Shown: piece after piece, positions 1-7,350 of the stretch
Layout: each line of letters starts with the position of its first letter
How positions within the stretch are numbered: position 1 is the stretch's first letter
Assembly (NCBI GenBank): GCA_964425255.1
Contig: CAYRMV010000079.1
Coordinates: forward strand, 1 to 15,976
Origin: CAYRMV01 sp964425255
GTDB lineage: Bacteria > Bacteroidota > Bacteroidia > Flavobacteriales_D > Crocinitomicaceae
Length of the DNA stretch: 15,976 nucleotides
Direction: 5' to 3'
Made by a program: the position numbers and the translations under genes
The notes under the pieces: model-generated
What the model saw: the letters and a program-made list of their open reading frames with translations, nothing else
What the model was told of the DNA's origin: nothing
Database searches by the model: none

Positions 1-113
1 TCGTAATCAGTAAGTATTTTTAAACTTCTTTTAATCTGATTAATTTCCCAATGTGCAGGTATTGAATCAATCCAAATAACATTACTTTTGATATATTTAT
101 CATATTGCATCAT
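1..113 (-). CDS. hsdS: Type I restriction-modification specificity subunit HsdS, N-terminal fragment cut by the window edge
   Basis: Only the first 37 codons are present; the frame is open to the left edge. The peptide starts MMQYDKYIKS and continues through VIWIDSIPAHWEI. This is the usual opening of HsdS proteins, where a short G/S-V-x-W-I-x-x-I-P-x-H-W-E signature precedes the first target recognition domain. HsdS dictates DNA sequence recognition for the methyltransferase and endonuclease complexes. The ATG at 113 overlaps the hsdM TGA (112-110) as ATGA, so translation is probably coupled and the M and S subunits are made together. The assignment rests on this short signature plus its position directly after hsdM. 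The target recognition domains and any hsdR lie outside the window. Confidence 0.85.
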   Translation of the reverse strand, partial: MMQYDKYIKSNVIWIDSIPAHWEINQIKRSLKILTDY

Positions 114-2200
114 AAACCTAATTCATTTTCAAGCATGAATAATTCATTTTCAAGTTCTTGTAACTCAACTTTAATATTTGCAACTGTCCTTAGTTTTTCA
201 GGAAGATAAAACTCTTTGTTAAAATTAAGCTCAACACCAATTACATTATCTAAGTATTCAAAAGGTTTTGTGATGTATTTCGCCATGAAATCATCAATGT
301 TTTTTTTATTTACAACAACATCGGGGCTGTACGGTATTATTTCATAATCCTTTTGTAAATCTTTTGTGATTTCAACTGTAACAGCAATGTGTGCAGCTTT
401 TGTCTTAGTTTCGTTTTTTAATGAAGCTTTAACAAGTATTTTCCCATTTCCGAGGTAAGTTTGCTTTTGTTCTTTGTCTGTAACAACAATTGTTTCCTTG
501 TCTTCATCATAAGAATAGGTGTTACCATCTGAATCTATGACAAAAAATGAAGGATCTTTGTAATCAAATTCACTTACAAAGTTTTTGAAATAGTCTGTGT
601 AATACCCTTGAATACTTTTATAATTTTTGTCAGGAACAGAAGTAATAATCATATCATTAATTGCTTTCATACCATTTTCTTTAAACGAATCAGCAATCAT
701 GACACTTGAAGCATCAATTTTAATACTTTTTTCTTCAACTATATCACCATCTTTGGTTATTTTATGAGGCATTTCAACATAGTTGCCATCAATATCAACA
801 TTTGTTAACACGATACTTTGTTTGTTGTAATAGAAATGCCATTTATCATAAACCTTTGAAAAGTCATTGTCCTTAAATTCTGTAAGTGCTTCAACAATTT
901 TTGTTCTACAATCCAGGTTCATTTCTTTACGCTTTTTTCCTTTGCTCTTTTTCAATGGAACATACAAAGAAGCTGCGTTGATTAACATCACCTTATCTTT
1001 TCTATCGGCAGGCTTATTTTTGTTGAAAATCCACAAATAGGTGTAAATACCAGTGTTAAAAAATTCATCAGTTGGCATCTGTACAATGGCTTCTACCCAG
1101 TCTTTTTCAAAGAAATGTTTTCTAATTTGGCTTTCACCACTTCCAGCATCACCACTAAATAAAGTTGAACCATTATGAACGACTATAGAAAGACCATCAT
1201 CAGCCAGTTTGTGTAGAATGTGTTGCGTAAACAAAAACTGACCATCAGAAATAGACGGTAAAGCTACAAAACGTTCTGTAGTATCATTTTTAATATCTTT
1301 TTCAAAACCTTTCCAGTCAACTCCATAAGGAGGATTGGCAACAACAATGTTGAAGGATTTATCCCAGAATTTACCAATGTCAGTTAGTGTATTACCATAT
1401 TCGATTTGCGTGTCTTTTCTAAAACGACTTTCAATTTTTGCTAAAGCGTAAAGAGTACCATTCCACTCCTGACCATACGTTGCTGTTGGTCTATTTGGGA
1501 ATTTTTCTTGTATTTTATCTTCAACACCAAAAAGTAAATTTCCTCCACCACAAGTTGGATCGTAGAGCGTTAGAAATTTGTTATTGTCTTCTATTTTGGT
1601 TGCAATAATCTCTGAAATCAAGGCAATAATATCATCAGGTGTATATTGTTCTCCAGCTGTTTCAGCCGAAATGTCTGCCCATTTACGTTTAATATGTTCT
1701 TCAAGTGTTGTGATTTCAGAGTTATTAAACGGTGTTAAATCAATTTCACTCCACGCTTTGACGGTATCAAACAAAACTCTTTTCTTTTTTAATTGACCAG
1801 CAACTCCAGAAATATCGAGGAATTTTTCTTCGTCAGAGCCTTTATCAACACCTAATAAATATTTCGTTTCGTTATCAAACGCCTTTAAATAAGCGTGAAA
1901 ATCAACATCAAAGGTCTTATCATTTGAACAAATGCTTTTGAGTGTTTTTTGATCGCGAATTACAAAATCATTATACCCTAATCCTTCCAGTAAGAATACT
2001 TCGATAAAATCATCAATATCATCTTTCCCAATTTCTTTTTCAAGTCTTTTTGATTCTCTAATTAACCTACTTTCAACCATAAGTAGCGCGAAAAAAGGCA
2101 TCATGAATTTAGGGAAATCACTCTGTTTAATACCAGCTCCAATTAATAGGTCTGCTGTTTTCCAAATTTCACTTTCATACTTTAAAATGTTGACGCTCAT
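110..2200 (-). CDS. hsdM: Type I restriction-modification DNA N6-adenine methyltransferase subunit HsdM
   Basis: A 696-residue amino-methyltransferase that would methylate adenine at sites chosen by HsdS. After a helical N-terminal region it has GEQYTPDD (about 183-190, the G-E-x-Y-T-P motif that precedes the catalytic domain in HsdM). Next come DPTCGGGNL (214-222, motif I, S-adenosylmethionine binding) and NPPYG (289-293, motif IV, catalytic for N6-adenine). The motifs are intact, so the enzyme is probably active. It is longer than a classical HsdM of about 500 residues, with an extra region of some 180 residues before motif I and a long C-terminal part. I have seen this longer architecture in annotated type I M subunits. 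The start follows the abiEii stop by 5 bases, and the stop overlaps the hsdS start. No hsdR is visible, so restriction activity cannot be shown from this window. Confidence 0.95.
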   Translation of the reverse strand: MSVNILKYESEIWKTADLLIGAGIKQSDFPKFMMPFFALLMVESRLIRESKRLEKEIGKDDIDDFIEVFLLEGLGYNDFVIRDQKTLKSICSNDKTFDVDFHAYLKAFDNETKYLLGVDKGSDEEKFLDISGVAGQLKKKRVLFDTVKAWSEIDLTPFNNSEITTLEEHIKRKWADISAETAGEQYTPDDIIALISEIIATKIEDNNKFLTLYDPTCGGGNLLFGVEDKIQEKFPNRPTATYGQEWNGTLYALAKIESRFRKDTQIEYGNTLTDIGKFWDKSFNIVVANPPYGVDWKGFEKDIKNDTTERFVALPSISDGQFLFTQHILHKLADDGLSIVVHNGSTLFSGDAGSGESQIRKHFFEKDWVEAIVQMPTDEFFNTGIYTYLWIFNKNKPADRKDKVMLINAASLYVPLKKSKGKKRKEMNLDCRTKIVEALTEFKDNDFSKVYDKWHFYYNKQSIVLTNVDIDGNYVEMPHKITKDGDIVEEKSIKIDASSVMIADSFKENGMKAINDMIITSVPDKNYKSIQGYYTDYFKNFVSEFDYKDPSFFVIDSDGNTYSYDEDKETIVVTDKEQKQTYLGNGKILVKASLKNETKTKAAHIAVTVEITKDLQKDYEIIPYSPDVVVNKKNIDDFMAKYITKPFEYLDNVIGVELNFNKEFYLPEKLRTVANIKVELQELENELFMLENELGL

Positions 2201-2205
2201 TCTTT

Positions 2206-2997
2206 TTATCTCAATTTAATTAATACTTTATCTTTTATCCACTCAAAAGCTTCCTTTTGATTGTACTTAATTCCGGCACGAATCAAACCATCCATGTCCA
2301 TCAAAAAGTGTTTATCTTGTTCTTTTTCTTCAATATTCAACATGAATTGTCTTTGCGTAGGAATGTGATCTACAGAAAATTTCATGTATGCGTTGAAACT
2401 TTCAATGATTTTGTCCAGATCCAGTTCCATGTTCAGACGAGAATAATCCAAATCGAATAAATCACGTCCTTTTTTGCGTTGGTACAAGGCTCTTAGTTTG
2501 GTGCCAAGTAATTCATTCACATCATACGTTCTGATTTTTGTTGAACCTGTGAACCAAGGATTGTTCACTTCAAAAGGAAATTCGATCCAGGGCAATATAT
2601 TGAAATGTTCTTTGCAATTGATTTCTAATTTTAAGCGCAAACGTATTTCTTCGTGCTCGGATGTGAAACGGTAATTGGCTTTTGCTCCATGTCCTTTTAC
2701 AATCGTGTTTCGTGGCTCTTCAAAAAAAGTAATGACTTCTTTCAATCGTTCCATGATTGGTTTTATTGGTCCAGGTTTTATCTGAACCAAATCGATGTCC
2801 TCTGAATATCTTGGTGCTGGATGTAAATACAATTTGTGCAATGCTGTTCCACCTCTGAAAGCTAAATTTACATTCAAAAATTCATCGGAAAATATTTCAA
2901 CCAATACACGACTTATCACCAAATCCTGTTCGACTTGTTCGAACGAATTCCACGGTGCGTGATTTTTCCATTGTGCTATGTAAGGTTTTGGGATCAT
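2206..2997 (-). CDS. abiEii: AbiEii-family nucleotidyltransferase toxin of a type IV toxin-antitoxin system
   Basis: A 263-residue protein of the AbiEii/AbiGii nucleotidyltransferase family. Motif I is FRGGTALHK (47-55). The metal-binding carboxylates are in RYSEDIDL (63-70, D67 and D69). A beta-strand with LKLEI follows near 122-126. The family motif LGTKLRALYQRKKGRDLFDL is complete (about 164-183). Known AbiEii proteins are bacteriostatic toxins that act during phage infection through nucleotidyl transfer, and related enzymes target tRNA. The substrate here is unknown. All catalytic motifs are present, so it is not a relic. Its ATG overlaps the abiEi TGA by four bases (ATGA at 2997-2994), the usual coupled layout of antitoxin then toxin. 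Unusually, the next gene downstream is hsdM, 5 bases after the stop. Confidence 0.93.
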   Translation of the reverse strand: MIPKPYIAQWKNHAPWNSFEQVEQDLVISRVLVEIFSDEFLNVNLAFRGGTALHKLYLHPAPRYSEDIDLVQIKPGPIKPIMERLKEVITFFEEPRNTIVKGHGAKANYRFTSEHEEIRLRLKLEINCKEHFNILPWIEFPFEVNNPWFTGSTKIRTYDVNELLGTKLRALYQRKKGRDLFDLDYSRLNMELDLDKIIESFNAYMKFSVDHIPTQRQFMLNIEEKEQDKHFLMDMDGLIRAGIKYNQKEAFEWIKDKVLIKLR

Positions 2998-3785
2998 AAG
3001 TCGTTTTCGAGTGTTATGTTTACATCAATTTTCCATCGGTTGTTTGTTGAGCCAGGTTTTTGATTTTTCGAAGGACTCAAGAGCATTGGGTAGTATTTTT
3101 GATTTTCTAGATGCATTTGAATTACCTCGAGAATTTTTTCATCGACTTCAAATTGTTCTAACAAATACCCCATTCGTTGAAACGTATTCACGTGTGGGTA
3201 CCAAGAAATCAATTCTTGAATATCTTCTACTTGTATTATTTCAGCTAATTCTTCAATAATTGCTAGCATTCTATTAATGCCGCCTAATTTGTTTTGATGG
3301 TAAAGTAAATCAACCAATGTCAATGCAGGAGATGAAATATTGAATAAACCTGCATCCGATTTTTTTTGGATGATATTTTTCTGTGGCCAATGGGATGTTA
3401 CAAAAAAGTTCAACTCAAAGTTTCCTTTATTTATATCTCTCAAAGCTGGGGGATTGCAAATAATATATTCTTGTTGAATTTGTTGATGTGAAGCACCATG
3501 GAAAGCAGCAGCAGAATATAGACCTAAATAATATTTCTTTTGGATAAAAGAAAATAAGGTTTCAATATATAATTGAACTGGAATTTTTGAAAAATTCTGA
3601 TATTTCGCTGGAATGATTACATAAAATCCCTTTCTAAGGTTTTGAATTTGATTTTTTTTAATTAAACGATGTAATTCTGTCCGTAATGTTATTTCAGGAG
3701 CAATACAATTTGCAAGTACATCATCGTACGAAAAGCCATATATTTCATAGCTTTGAAGTGATCTTATGTACTCTGCTATTAGCAT
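2994..3785 (-). CDS. abiEi: AbiEi-family antitoxin and transcriptional autorepressor
   Basis: A 263-residue protein. I start it at the ATG at 3785 (MLIAEYIRS) rather than the ATG at 3839, because the 18 extra codons are AT-rich and lie inside the apparent promoter and palindrome. The N-terminal 60 residues look like a winged helix-turn-helix. They end in a strand reading NLRKGFYVIIP, like the R-x-G-x-Y wing common in AbiEi. The remainder matches the AbiEi C-terminal layout in length and style (for example LYSAAAFHGASHQQ and SSPALTLVDLLYHQ). Known AbiEi antitoxins neutralise AbiEii without stable complex formation and repress their own promoter by binding inverted repeats, which fits the large palindrome just upstream. 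Its stop overlaps the abiEii start. The family call rests on layout and partner more than on sharp motifs. Confidence 0.86.
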   Translation of the reverse strand: MLIAEYIRSLQSYEIYGFSYDDVLANCIAPEITLRTELHRLIKKNQIQNLRKGFYVIIPAKYQNFSKIPVQLYIETLFSFIQKKYYLGLYSAAAFHGASHQQIQQEYIICNPPALRDINKGNFELNFFVTSHWPQKNIIQKKSDAGLFNISSPALTLVDLLYHQNKLGGINRMLAIIEELAEIIQVEDIQELISWYPHVNTFQRMGYLLEQFEVDEKILEVIQMHLENQKYYPMLLSPSKNQKPGSTNNRWKIDVNITLENDL

Positions 3786-3788
3786 TTT

Positions 3789-3847
3789 TTTAGTTTTTGA
3801 ATGCGAAAAATATAAAAATATTATACAAATCGCAAACAAAAACTAAA
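3789..3847. promoter_or_regulatory. 59-bp hyphenated palindrome over the abiEi promoter, probable AbiEi operator
   Basis: Two 26-base arms (3789-3814 and 3822-3847) are symmetric about 3818. Matching blocks are TTTAGTTTTTG/CAAAAACTAAA, TGCGA/TCGCA and TATA/TATA, separated by unmatched pairs of 2 and 4 bases; 20 of 26 arm positions pair. Regularly interrupted symmetry like this suits a protein dimer or two dimers better than an RNA hairpin. It covers both promoter boxes and ends four bases before the start codon. Binding there would therefore block transcription of the whole operon. That AbiEi is the binder is inferred from the known autoregulation of the family. Confidence 0.7.
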
Positions 3848-3954
3848 GTAGATGCATTTTTTTTAAAAATTTCAACCAATTCAGCCTGCGGATAACAATC
3901 ATTCTTATCAATCTTAAAAGACGTATGCGACCATATCCCAGGACTGGCATTCAT
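3790..3954 (-). CDS. Short unrecognised ORF (54 codons) just upstream of abiEi, possible gene remnant
   Basis: The ORF opens with ATG at 3954 (MNASPGIWSHTSFKIDKNDC) and stops with TAA at 3792-3790, four bases before the abiEi ATG. The first 33 residues have an ordinary globular-protein composition, and the codons just upstream stay open for about 16 residues back to an in-frame TAG. The last 18 residues are Phe/Ile-rich and simply translate the palindrome and promoter. It may be the surviving end of an older gene into which the abiE operon was placed, or chance. No family is recognised. Confidence 0.25.
   Translation of the reverse strand: MNASPGIWSHTSFKIDKNDCYPQAELVEIFKKNASTLVFVCDLYNIFIFFAFKN
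3807..3836 (-). promoter_or_regulatory. Candidate Bacteroidota-type promoter of the abiEi-abiEii-hsdM-hsdS operon
   Basis: Read on the minus strand, a TTTG at 3836-3833 is followed after 18 bases by TATATTTT at 3814-3807. This resembles the Bacteroidota -33 TTTG and -7 TAnnTTTG pair, with one mismatch in the last base. Transcription would begin near 3802, leaving about 17 bases before the abiEi ATG. The site is AT-rich, so chance matches are possible. The placement inside the palindrome and right before abiEi adds support. Confidence 0.4.
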
Positions 3955-3992
3955 ATTGAGGTTGAAAAGAATGATGGTAGGGAAAGATAAAA

Positions 3993-4095
3993 CCGACTAA
4001 GATTCCGACCAAGATAAAGTTGAGAAAATCAAAAGATTAGCTCTCTGTAGTTTTTAAATAAAAAAAGCGTTCCGACCAAGATGCCGACTAAGATG
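3993..4095 (+). repeat. Two tandem pairs of a 12-bp repeat, consensus CCGACYAAGATD
   Basis: Units lie at 3993-4004, 4005-4016, 4072-4083 and 4084-4095. The first pair reads CCGACTAAGATT then CCGACCAAGATA; the second reads CCGACCAAGATG then CCGACTAAGATG. The two pairs are 55 bases apart. Read as codons each unit would be P-T-K-I or P-T-K-M, but stops in the surrounding frame argue against a protein. They may be binding sites or part of an interspersed repeat; the function is unknown. Confidence 0.65.
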
Positions 4096-4150
4096 AAATG
4101 ATCGTTTTTTTCATCGAAATCGTATGTCAACTCATTCGCTGACTGAGTTA

Positions 4151-4297
4151 GAGACGAGCTTCCAATAGCACCTTTTCTGGGGTGTATCTGCGATGCTTGC
4201 TAAAGTAGGTGGGGTGACAAAGTCGACATGACTACCGACGCAGGGTGAACAGGTAAAGAAAACAAGTTAGCAGCAATAAAGAGATCTCGAAAGCTTT
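4151..4297 (+). repeat. Diverged direct repeat, copy A (left of the dGTPase module)
   Basis: Positions 4211-4297 align without gaps to 7386-7472, with 68 of 87 positions identical. The alignment opens with GGGGTGACA and closes with CGAAAGCTTT. A preceding block (4151-4177) also resembles 7351-7377 at about 70%, ending in ACCTTTTC in both. Copy A carries 25 extra bases between the two blocks. Substitutions are spread evenly, so the copies are old. Stops interrupt every frame tried here, so a noncoding repeat or decayed sequence is more likely than a gene. Confidence 0.75.
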
Positions 4298-4442
4298 GGC
4301 GTGTCGTTGTTCTTAAAATGGCTGGTGAAGCAGTTCCGAAAATAATCCGGATGCGTTCAGTATCGCAAAGTTCCCTCAATTTCTTGAGCGGCCTTTGTTG
4401 TTTTTAAGTCTTTTCCACAGCAATATTTCCAAAAGAAGTAAG

Positions 4443-4486
4443 AAAAAAACCGGGAAAAAAAAGAAAAAAGAAAGCCCTTTTCCCGG
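4443..4486 (-). terminator. Intrinsic-terminator-like hairpin on the minus strand
   Basis: On the minus strand a 9-bp perfect stem (CCGGGAAAA with TTTTCCCGG, 4486-4478 and 4458-4450) is followed at once by seven T (4449-4443). The 19-base loop contains GGGCT, which could instead pair with AGCCC spanning the stem (4473-4477 with 4486-4490), so two folds compete. No gene is clearly read into it from 4490-4768. It may end a small minus-strand transcript or act as a barrier between the divergent operons. Confidence 0.5.
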
Positions 4487-4738
4487 GGCTTGGATGGACT
4501 AGATGCAAGGTTTTTTGCTCAAAAAATACTACTCGACCTCATAACGGGAATTGTAATGAGAACGAAAAGACGAAAGCAACCTAGAAGTACGCTGATAAGT
4601 ATACAAAATTAAGGATGGAAATTATTTGAGTAAAACTCGAAGGGCTTGACCTTGCAGTAAGGCGAGCCCAGCGCCAACTTTGCGTTCATTTTTTATAATA
4701 CTTTATCCATTCTAAATCCGTAGCTATTAAATATATAC

Positions 4739-4746
4739 TAGCTTTG
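4739..4746 (+). promoter_or_regulatory. Bacteroidota -7 promoter box of the dGTPase operon
   Basis: TAGCTTTG matches the Bacteroidota -7 consensus TAnnTTTG exactly and ends 22 bases before the dGTPase ATG, giving a short untranslated leader. No good TTG or TTTG is seen at the -33 position (about 4717-4720), so the promoter may be weak or need an activator. Confidence 0.5.
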
Positions 4747-4768
4747 TGTAAATTTTTAACTAACTACA

Positions 4769-6139
4769 ATGGTTCACAAAGATAAATGGAGCTTATTGCT
4801 TGGGGAAATGAGGTTTCGAGATAAGACACCTGCAATTCCATCAGATGGAAGAAATCCTTTTGAAAACGATTACGGTCGACTTATTTCAAGTGCTCCTATA
4901 AGAAGATTGCAAGATAAAACACAAGTATTTCCTTTAGAACAAAGTGATTTTATAAGGACAAGATTGACGCATTCTTTGGAGGTATCTTATATTGCAGGAT
5001 CAATCGGACAAAGTATTGAAAAGGTTCTTTTAGAAAAAGAAGAAATTACAATAGAACAAAAAGGACTTTTAAGTTCACTGTTAAGGGTGGCTGGATTAGT
5101 ACATGACTTAGGAAATCCACCATTTGGTCATTTTGGAGAGGAAGCAATGAAAAAATTCTTTTCGAATTATTTTCAAGATTATAAAGGAGCTGAATTAAGT
5201 GACTTGGAAATTGCTGATTTAAAGAACTTTGATGGAAATGTTCAAACTCTTCGAATTTTATCGAAACTCTATTATTTTGGTGACGAGTATGGTTATAATT
5301 TGACATATTCAAGCTTGGCTTCAATAATCAAGTATCCCTCAAATTCATTGGACGGAAATCAAGGAAAAGATAGTGATGAAATAGCAAAGAAGAAATTCGG
5401 TTACTTCGTTACAGAGAAAGATAAGTATGGTGAAATCGACAAACATCTACAACTCAATAAAAGAAGAAGTCCAATTACTTATCTTTTGGAGTCAGCAGAC
5501 GACATTGCATATAGTGCGGCGGATATTGAGGACGGTGTTAAGTTGGGGATAGTTAATCTTAGAACGGTCCGAAAAATATTCGAAAAAAATCTTAGTGATA
5601 ATAAAACGAAAGTTTTAAAAGAGCTGGATGATTTAGAGGCACAATATGCCTGTAAGGAACTTGATGAATCCGTTATCATTCAAAAATTCAGAATTTTCAC
5701 TCAAAAGATTATGATCGAGGGAATCATCCAAGCTTTCAAGGATAATTATAATCAAATTATGACTGGCACTCTTGAAAGCGAAATAGTTGACATTTCAACA
5801 GCTGCAGATATTCGAAAAGCTTATAAGAAGCTTCAATTTATTGTGTTTGATGATAAAAAGATTGTAAAGAAAGAGATTGCGGGTTGGGAAGCTATTTATG
5901 GGTTACTTGAAATTTTTGTAAAAGCATCAGAAAGCGATAATTTTAAAGCTGAAGGAAATACCTATGAAGCAAGATTGTTTAAGATTATATCCTCCAGTTA
6001 CAGAACAGTTTATAATTCAGTCGAGAAGTACCCCAATAACCGTTATAAGCGATTACAATTAATTGTTGATTTCATTAGTGGAATGACTGATAGTTACGCG
6101 ATTAACTTATTTCAAGAACTTAAAGGAATAAAACTTTGA
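4769..6139 (+). CDS. dGTPase-family HD-domain deoxynucleotide triphosphohydrolase
   Basis: A 456-residue cytosolic metalloenzyme of the Dgt/SAMHD1-like family, which splits dNTPs to deoxynucleoside and triphosphate. The N-terminus has the family opening with RRLQDKTQVFPL (45-56) and RTRLTHSLEV (63-72, metal ligand H68). The HD pair is in VHDLGNPPFGH (111-121, H112 and D113). NFDGNVQTLRIL (153-164) corresponds to the family E-G-N-A-Q motif. ESADDIAYSAADIEDG (241-256) supplies the last metal Asp. All expected ligands are present and the length is normal. Bacterial dGTPases are known as phage defence proteins that drain the dNTP pool, and the neighbourhood fits that role. Cellular housekeeping is the alternative. 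Its TGA stop is followed by C and lies in frame with the next gene. Confidence 0.94.
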   Translation: MVHKDKWSLLLGEMRFRDKTPAIPSDGRNPFENDYGRLISSAPIRRLQDKTQVFPLEQSDFIRTRLTHSLEVSYIAGSIGQSIEKVLLEKEEITIEQKGLLSSLLRVAGLVHDLGNPPFGHFGEEAMKKFFSNYFQDYKGAELSDLEIADLKNFDGNVQTLRILSKLYYFGDEYGYNLTYSSLASIIKYPSNSLDGNQGKDSDEIAKKKFGYFVTEKDKYGEIDKHLQLNKRRSPITYLLESADDIAYSAADIEDGVKLGIVNLRTVRKIFEKNLSDNKTKVLKELDDLEAQYACKELDESVIIQKFRIFTQKIMIEGIIQAFKDNYNQIMTGTLESEIVDISTAADIRKAYKKLQFIVFDDKKIVKKEIAGWEAIYGLLEIFVKASESDNFKAEGNTYEARLFKIISSSYRTVYNSVEKYPNNRYKRLQLIVDFISGMTDSYAINLFQELKGIKL

Positions 6140-6142
6140 CAA

Positions 6143-6928
6143 GTGAATATCAAAGATAAAAAAGATATTAAGACTTTATTTAAGTTGCACTTTGATTACC
6201 TAATTAGAAGCGACAAAAAGATAATGTATCTATTCTATGAGATCTTTGTATATGGATCGGCTTACATTGTAGGTGGTTATTTTCGAGACTTCTTATCAAA
6301 CAAAATAAGCAGGGATATTGATGTAATTGTTGATATCCCTCAAAATCTCCTTTTGGAGTTGGTAAATCAAAGTGGAAATAGTTTTGAAGTAAATAGGCAT
6401 GGAGGTATCAAAATAAGTTTTGAATTTATTCATCTTGACATTTGGAGTATCCAGGACAATTGGGCATTTAAACATGATCTTGTAAAACTAAATGAAGAAG
6501 ACAAGCTTAACAGCATCGCTAAGGGATGTTTTTACAATTATGATTCATTGGTAATTAATCTTCATAATTTTTCATACAGTCTGCGCTATTACAATGAATT
6601 TATTACTACAAACCAATTGGATATACTACAAAGCAGGCCCAGTTATAAAATTCTAAACCCAACTATTGAAGCAAATATTCTTAGAGCATTTTACATTAAG
6701 TCCAGATTTGGATCGACCTACACATCTAATGCATATAAATACTTGTTTAGTAAAGTTGGTTATCTCAATGACAAACATGATGAGGGTGTATCTCAAAAAC
6801 TAATTGAAGTTAGGAGTAAATACCCGAAGTACAAGATATTAACTGACGAAATTATTCTAAACTATTTAGATGATCTAAAGATAAAAGACAATCCAAATCC
6901 TGGGAATCAGTTTCGGTTGGATTTATAG
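6143..6928 (+). CDS. Small nucleotidyltransferase with a poly(A)-polymerase/CCA-enzyme-like head domain
   Basis: A 261-residue protein with the polymerase-beta nucleotidyltransferase signature. IVGGYFRDFL (42-51) supplies the G-G and R-D of CCA-adding enzymes and poly(A) polymerases. ISRDIDVIVD (55-64) gives the metal pair D58 and D60. A third carboxylate, D99, sits in FIHLDIWSI (95-103). It is much shorter than a CCA-adding enzyme (about 400 or more), with only a helical tail after the head. A housekeeping CCA role is therefore unlikely. The start is GTG at 6143, three bases after the dGTPase stop and in the same frame; the next in-frame ATG is codon 28. A specialised tRNA- or nucleotide-modifying effector, or a partner of the dGTPase, is inferred. 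The real substrate is unknown. Confidence 0.8.
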   Translation: MNIKDKKDIKTLFKLHFDYLIRSDKKIMYLFYEIFVYGSAYIVGGYFRDFLSNKISRDIDVIVDIPQNLLLELVNQSGNSFEVNRHGGIKISFEFIHLDIWSIQDNWAFKHDLVKLNEEDKLNSIAKGCFYNYDSLVINLHNFSYSLRYYNEFITTNQLDILQSRPSYKILNPTIEANILRAFYIKSRFGSTYTSNAYKYLFSKVGYLNDKHDEGVSQKLIEVRSKYPKYKILTDEIILNYLDDLKIKDNPNPGNQFRLDL

Positions 6929-7350
6929 TTTCGGTAAAACAGCCTTGATCGCTGCCGCTCGGAGTAAAGCAGCACGGTGAACAGCTGTAGGTTTTCTGGA
7001 AGCTGTGAAGCTTGTGGAAGGAGGTACGACTGGAACACACGAACCGACTGCGAGTTGAGAGAAGTTGGAAGACAGAAATGGACAGGGACTGAACAACTGA
7101 CGACCTATGCGGTATGCACGGGGGTCTGGCGGGACTTTTGTTTTCGTGCGCTGTTGTGGGGAGTGGATACGGCTGCCGGAATGGAAAAAGTAACGAAACC
7201 CAGTTTTACAGGTGCAGTGGATTTGGAACGAGGTAGCGGTATGGAACGGGTTTACAAAAGGCATGACAGCCCCGAAGCTTGAGCGATTCAGCAGGCGAGC
7301 ATAACACAAGCGGCGGTGACACTCCATGAAACTATTGTGGACGAGAGTGA

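Larger units (their letters stand above)
3848..4738. other. Intergenic region with repeats, no convincing full-length gene
   Basis: About 890 bases between the divergent abiE and dGTPase operons. It contains two pairs of 12-bp repeats (3993-4016 and 4072-4095), one copy of a diverged repeat (4151-4297) shared with the other side of the dGTPase module, a strong minus-strand hairpin with a T run (4443-4486), and an imperfect hairpin (GGGCT/AGCCC and CCTT/AAGG, 4642-4669). A 26-codon minus ORF (4609-4689, starting MNAKLALGSP) is present but unsupported. No tRNA, rRNA or transposase could be seen. Confidence 0.6.

Noticed and set aside
3786..3839. Eighteen extra N-terminal codons of abiEi
   Set aside because: They lie inside the promoter and palindrome, are dominated by Phe, Ile and Lys, and the ATG at 3785 gives a normal AbiEi N-terminus.
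6977..7282. 101-codon plus-strand ORF in the same region
   Set aside because: It overlaps the opposite-strand frame, has no domain and no start signal, and the repeat copy following it is broken by stops in related frames.
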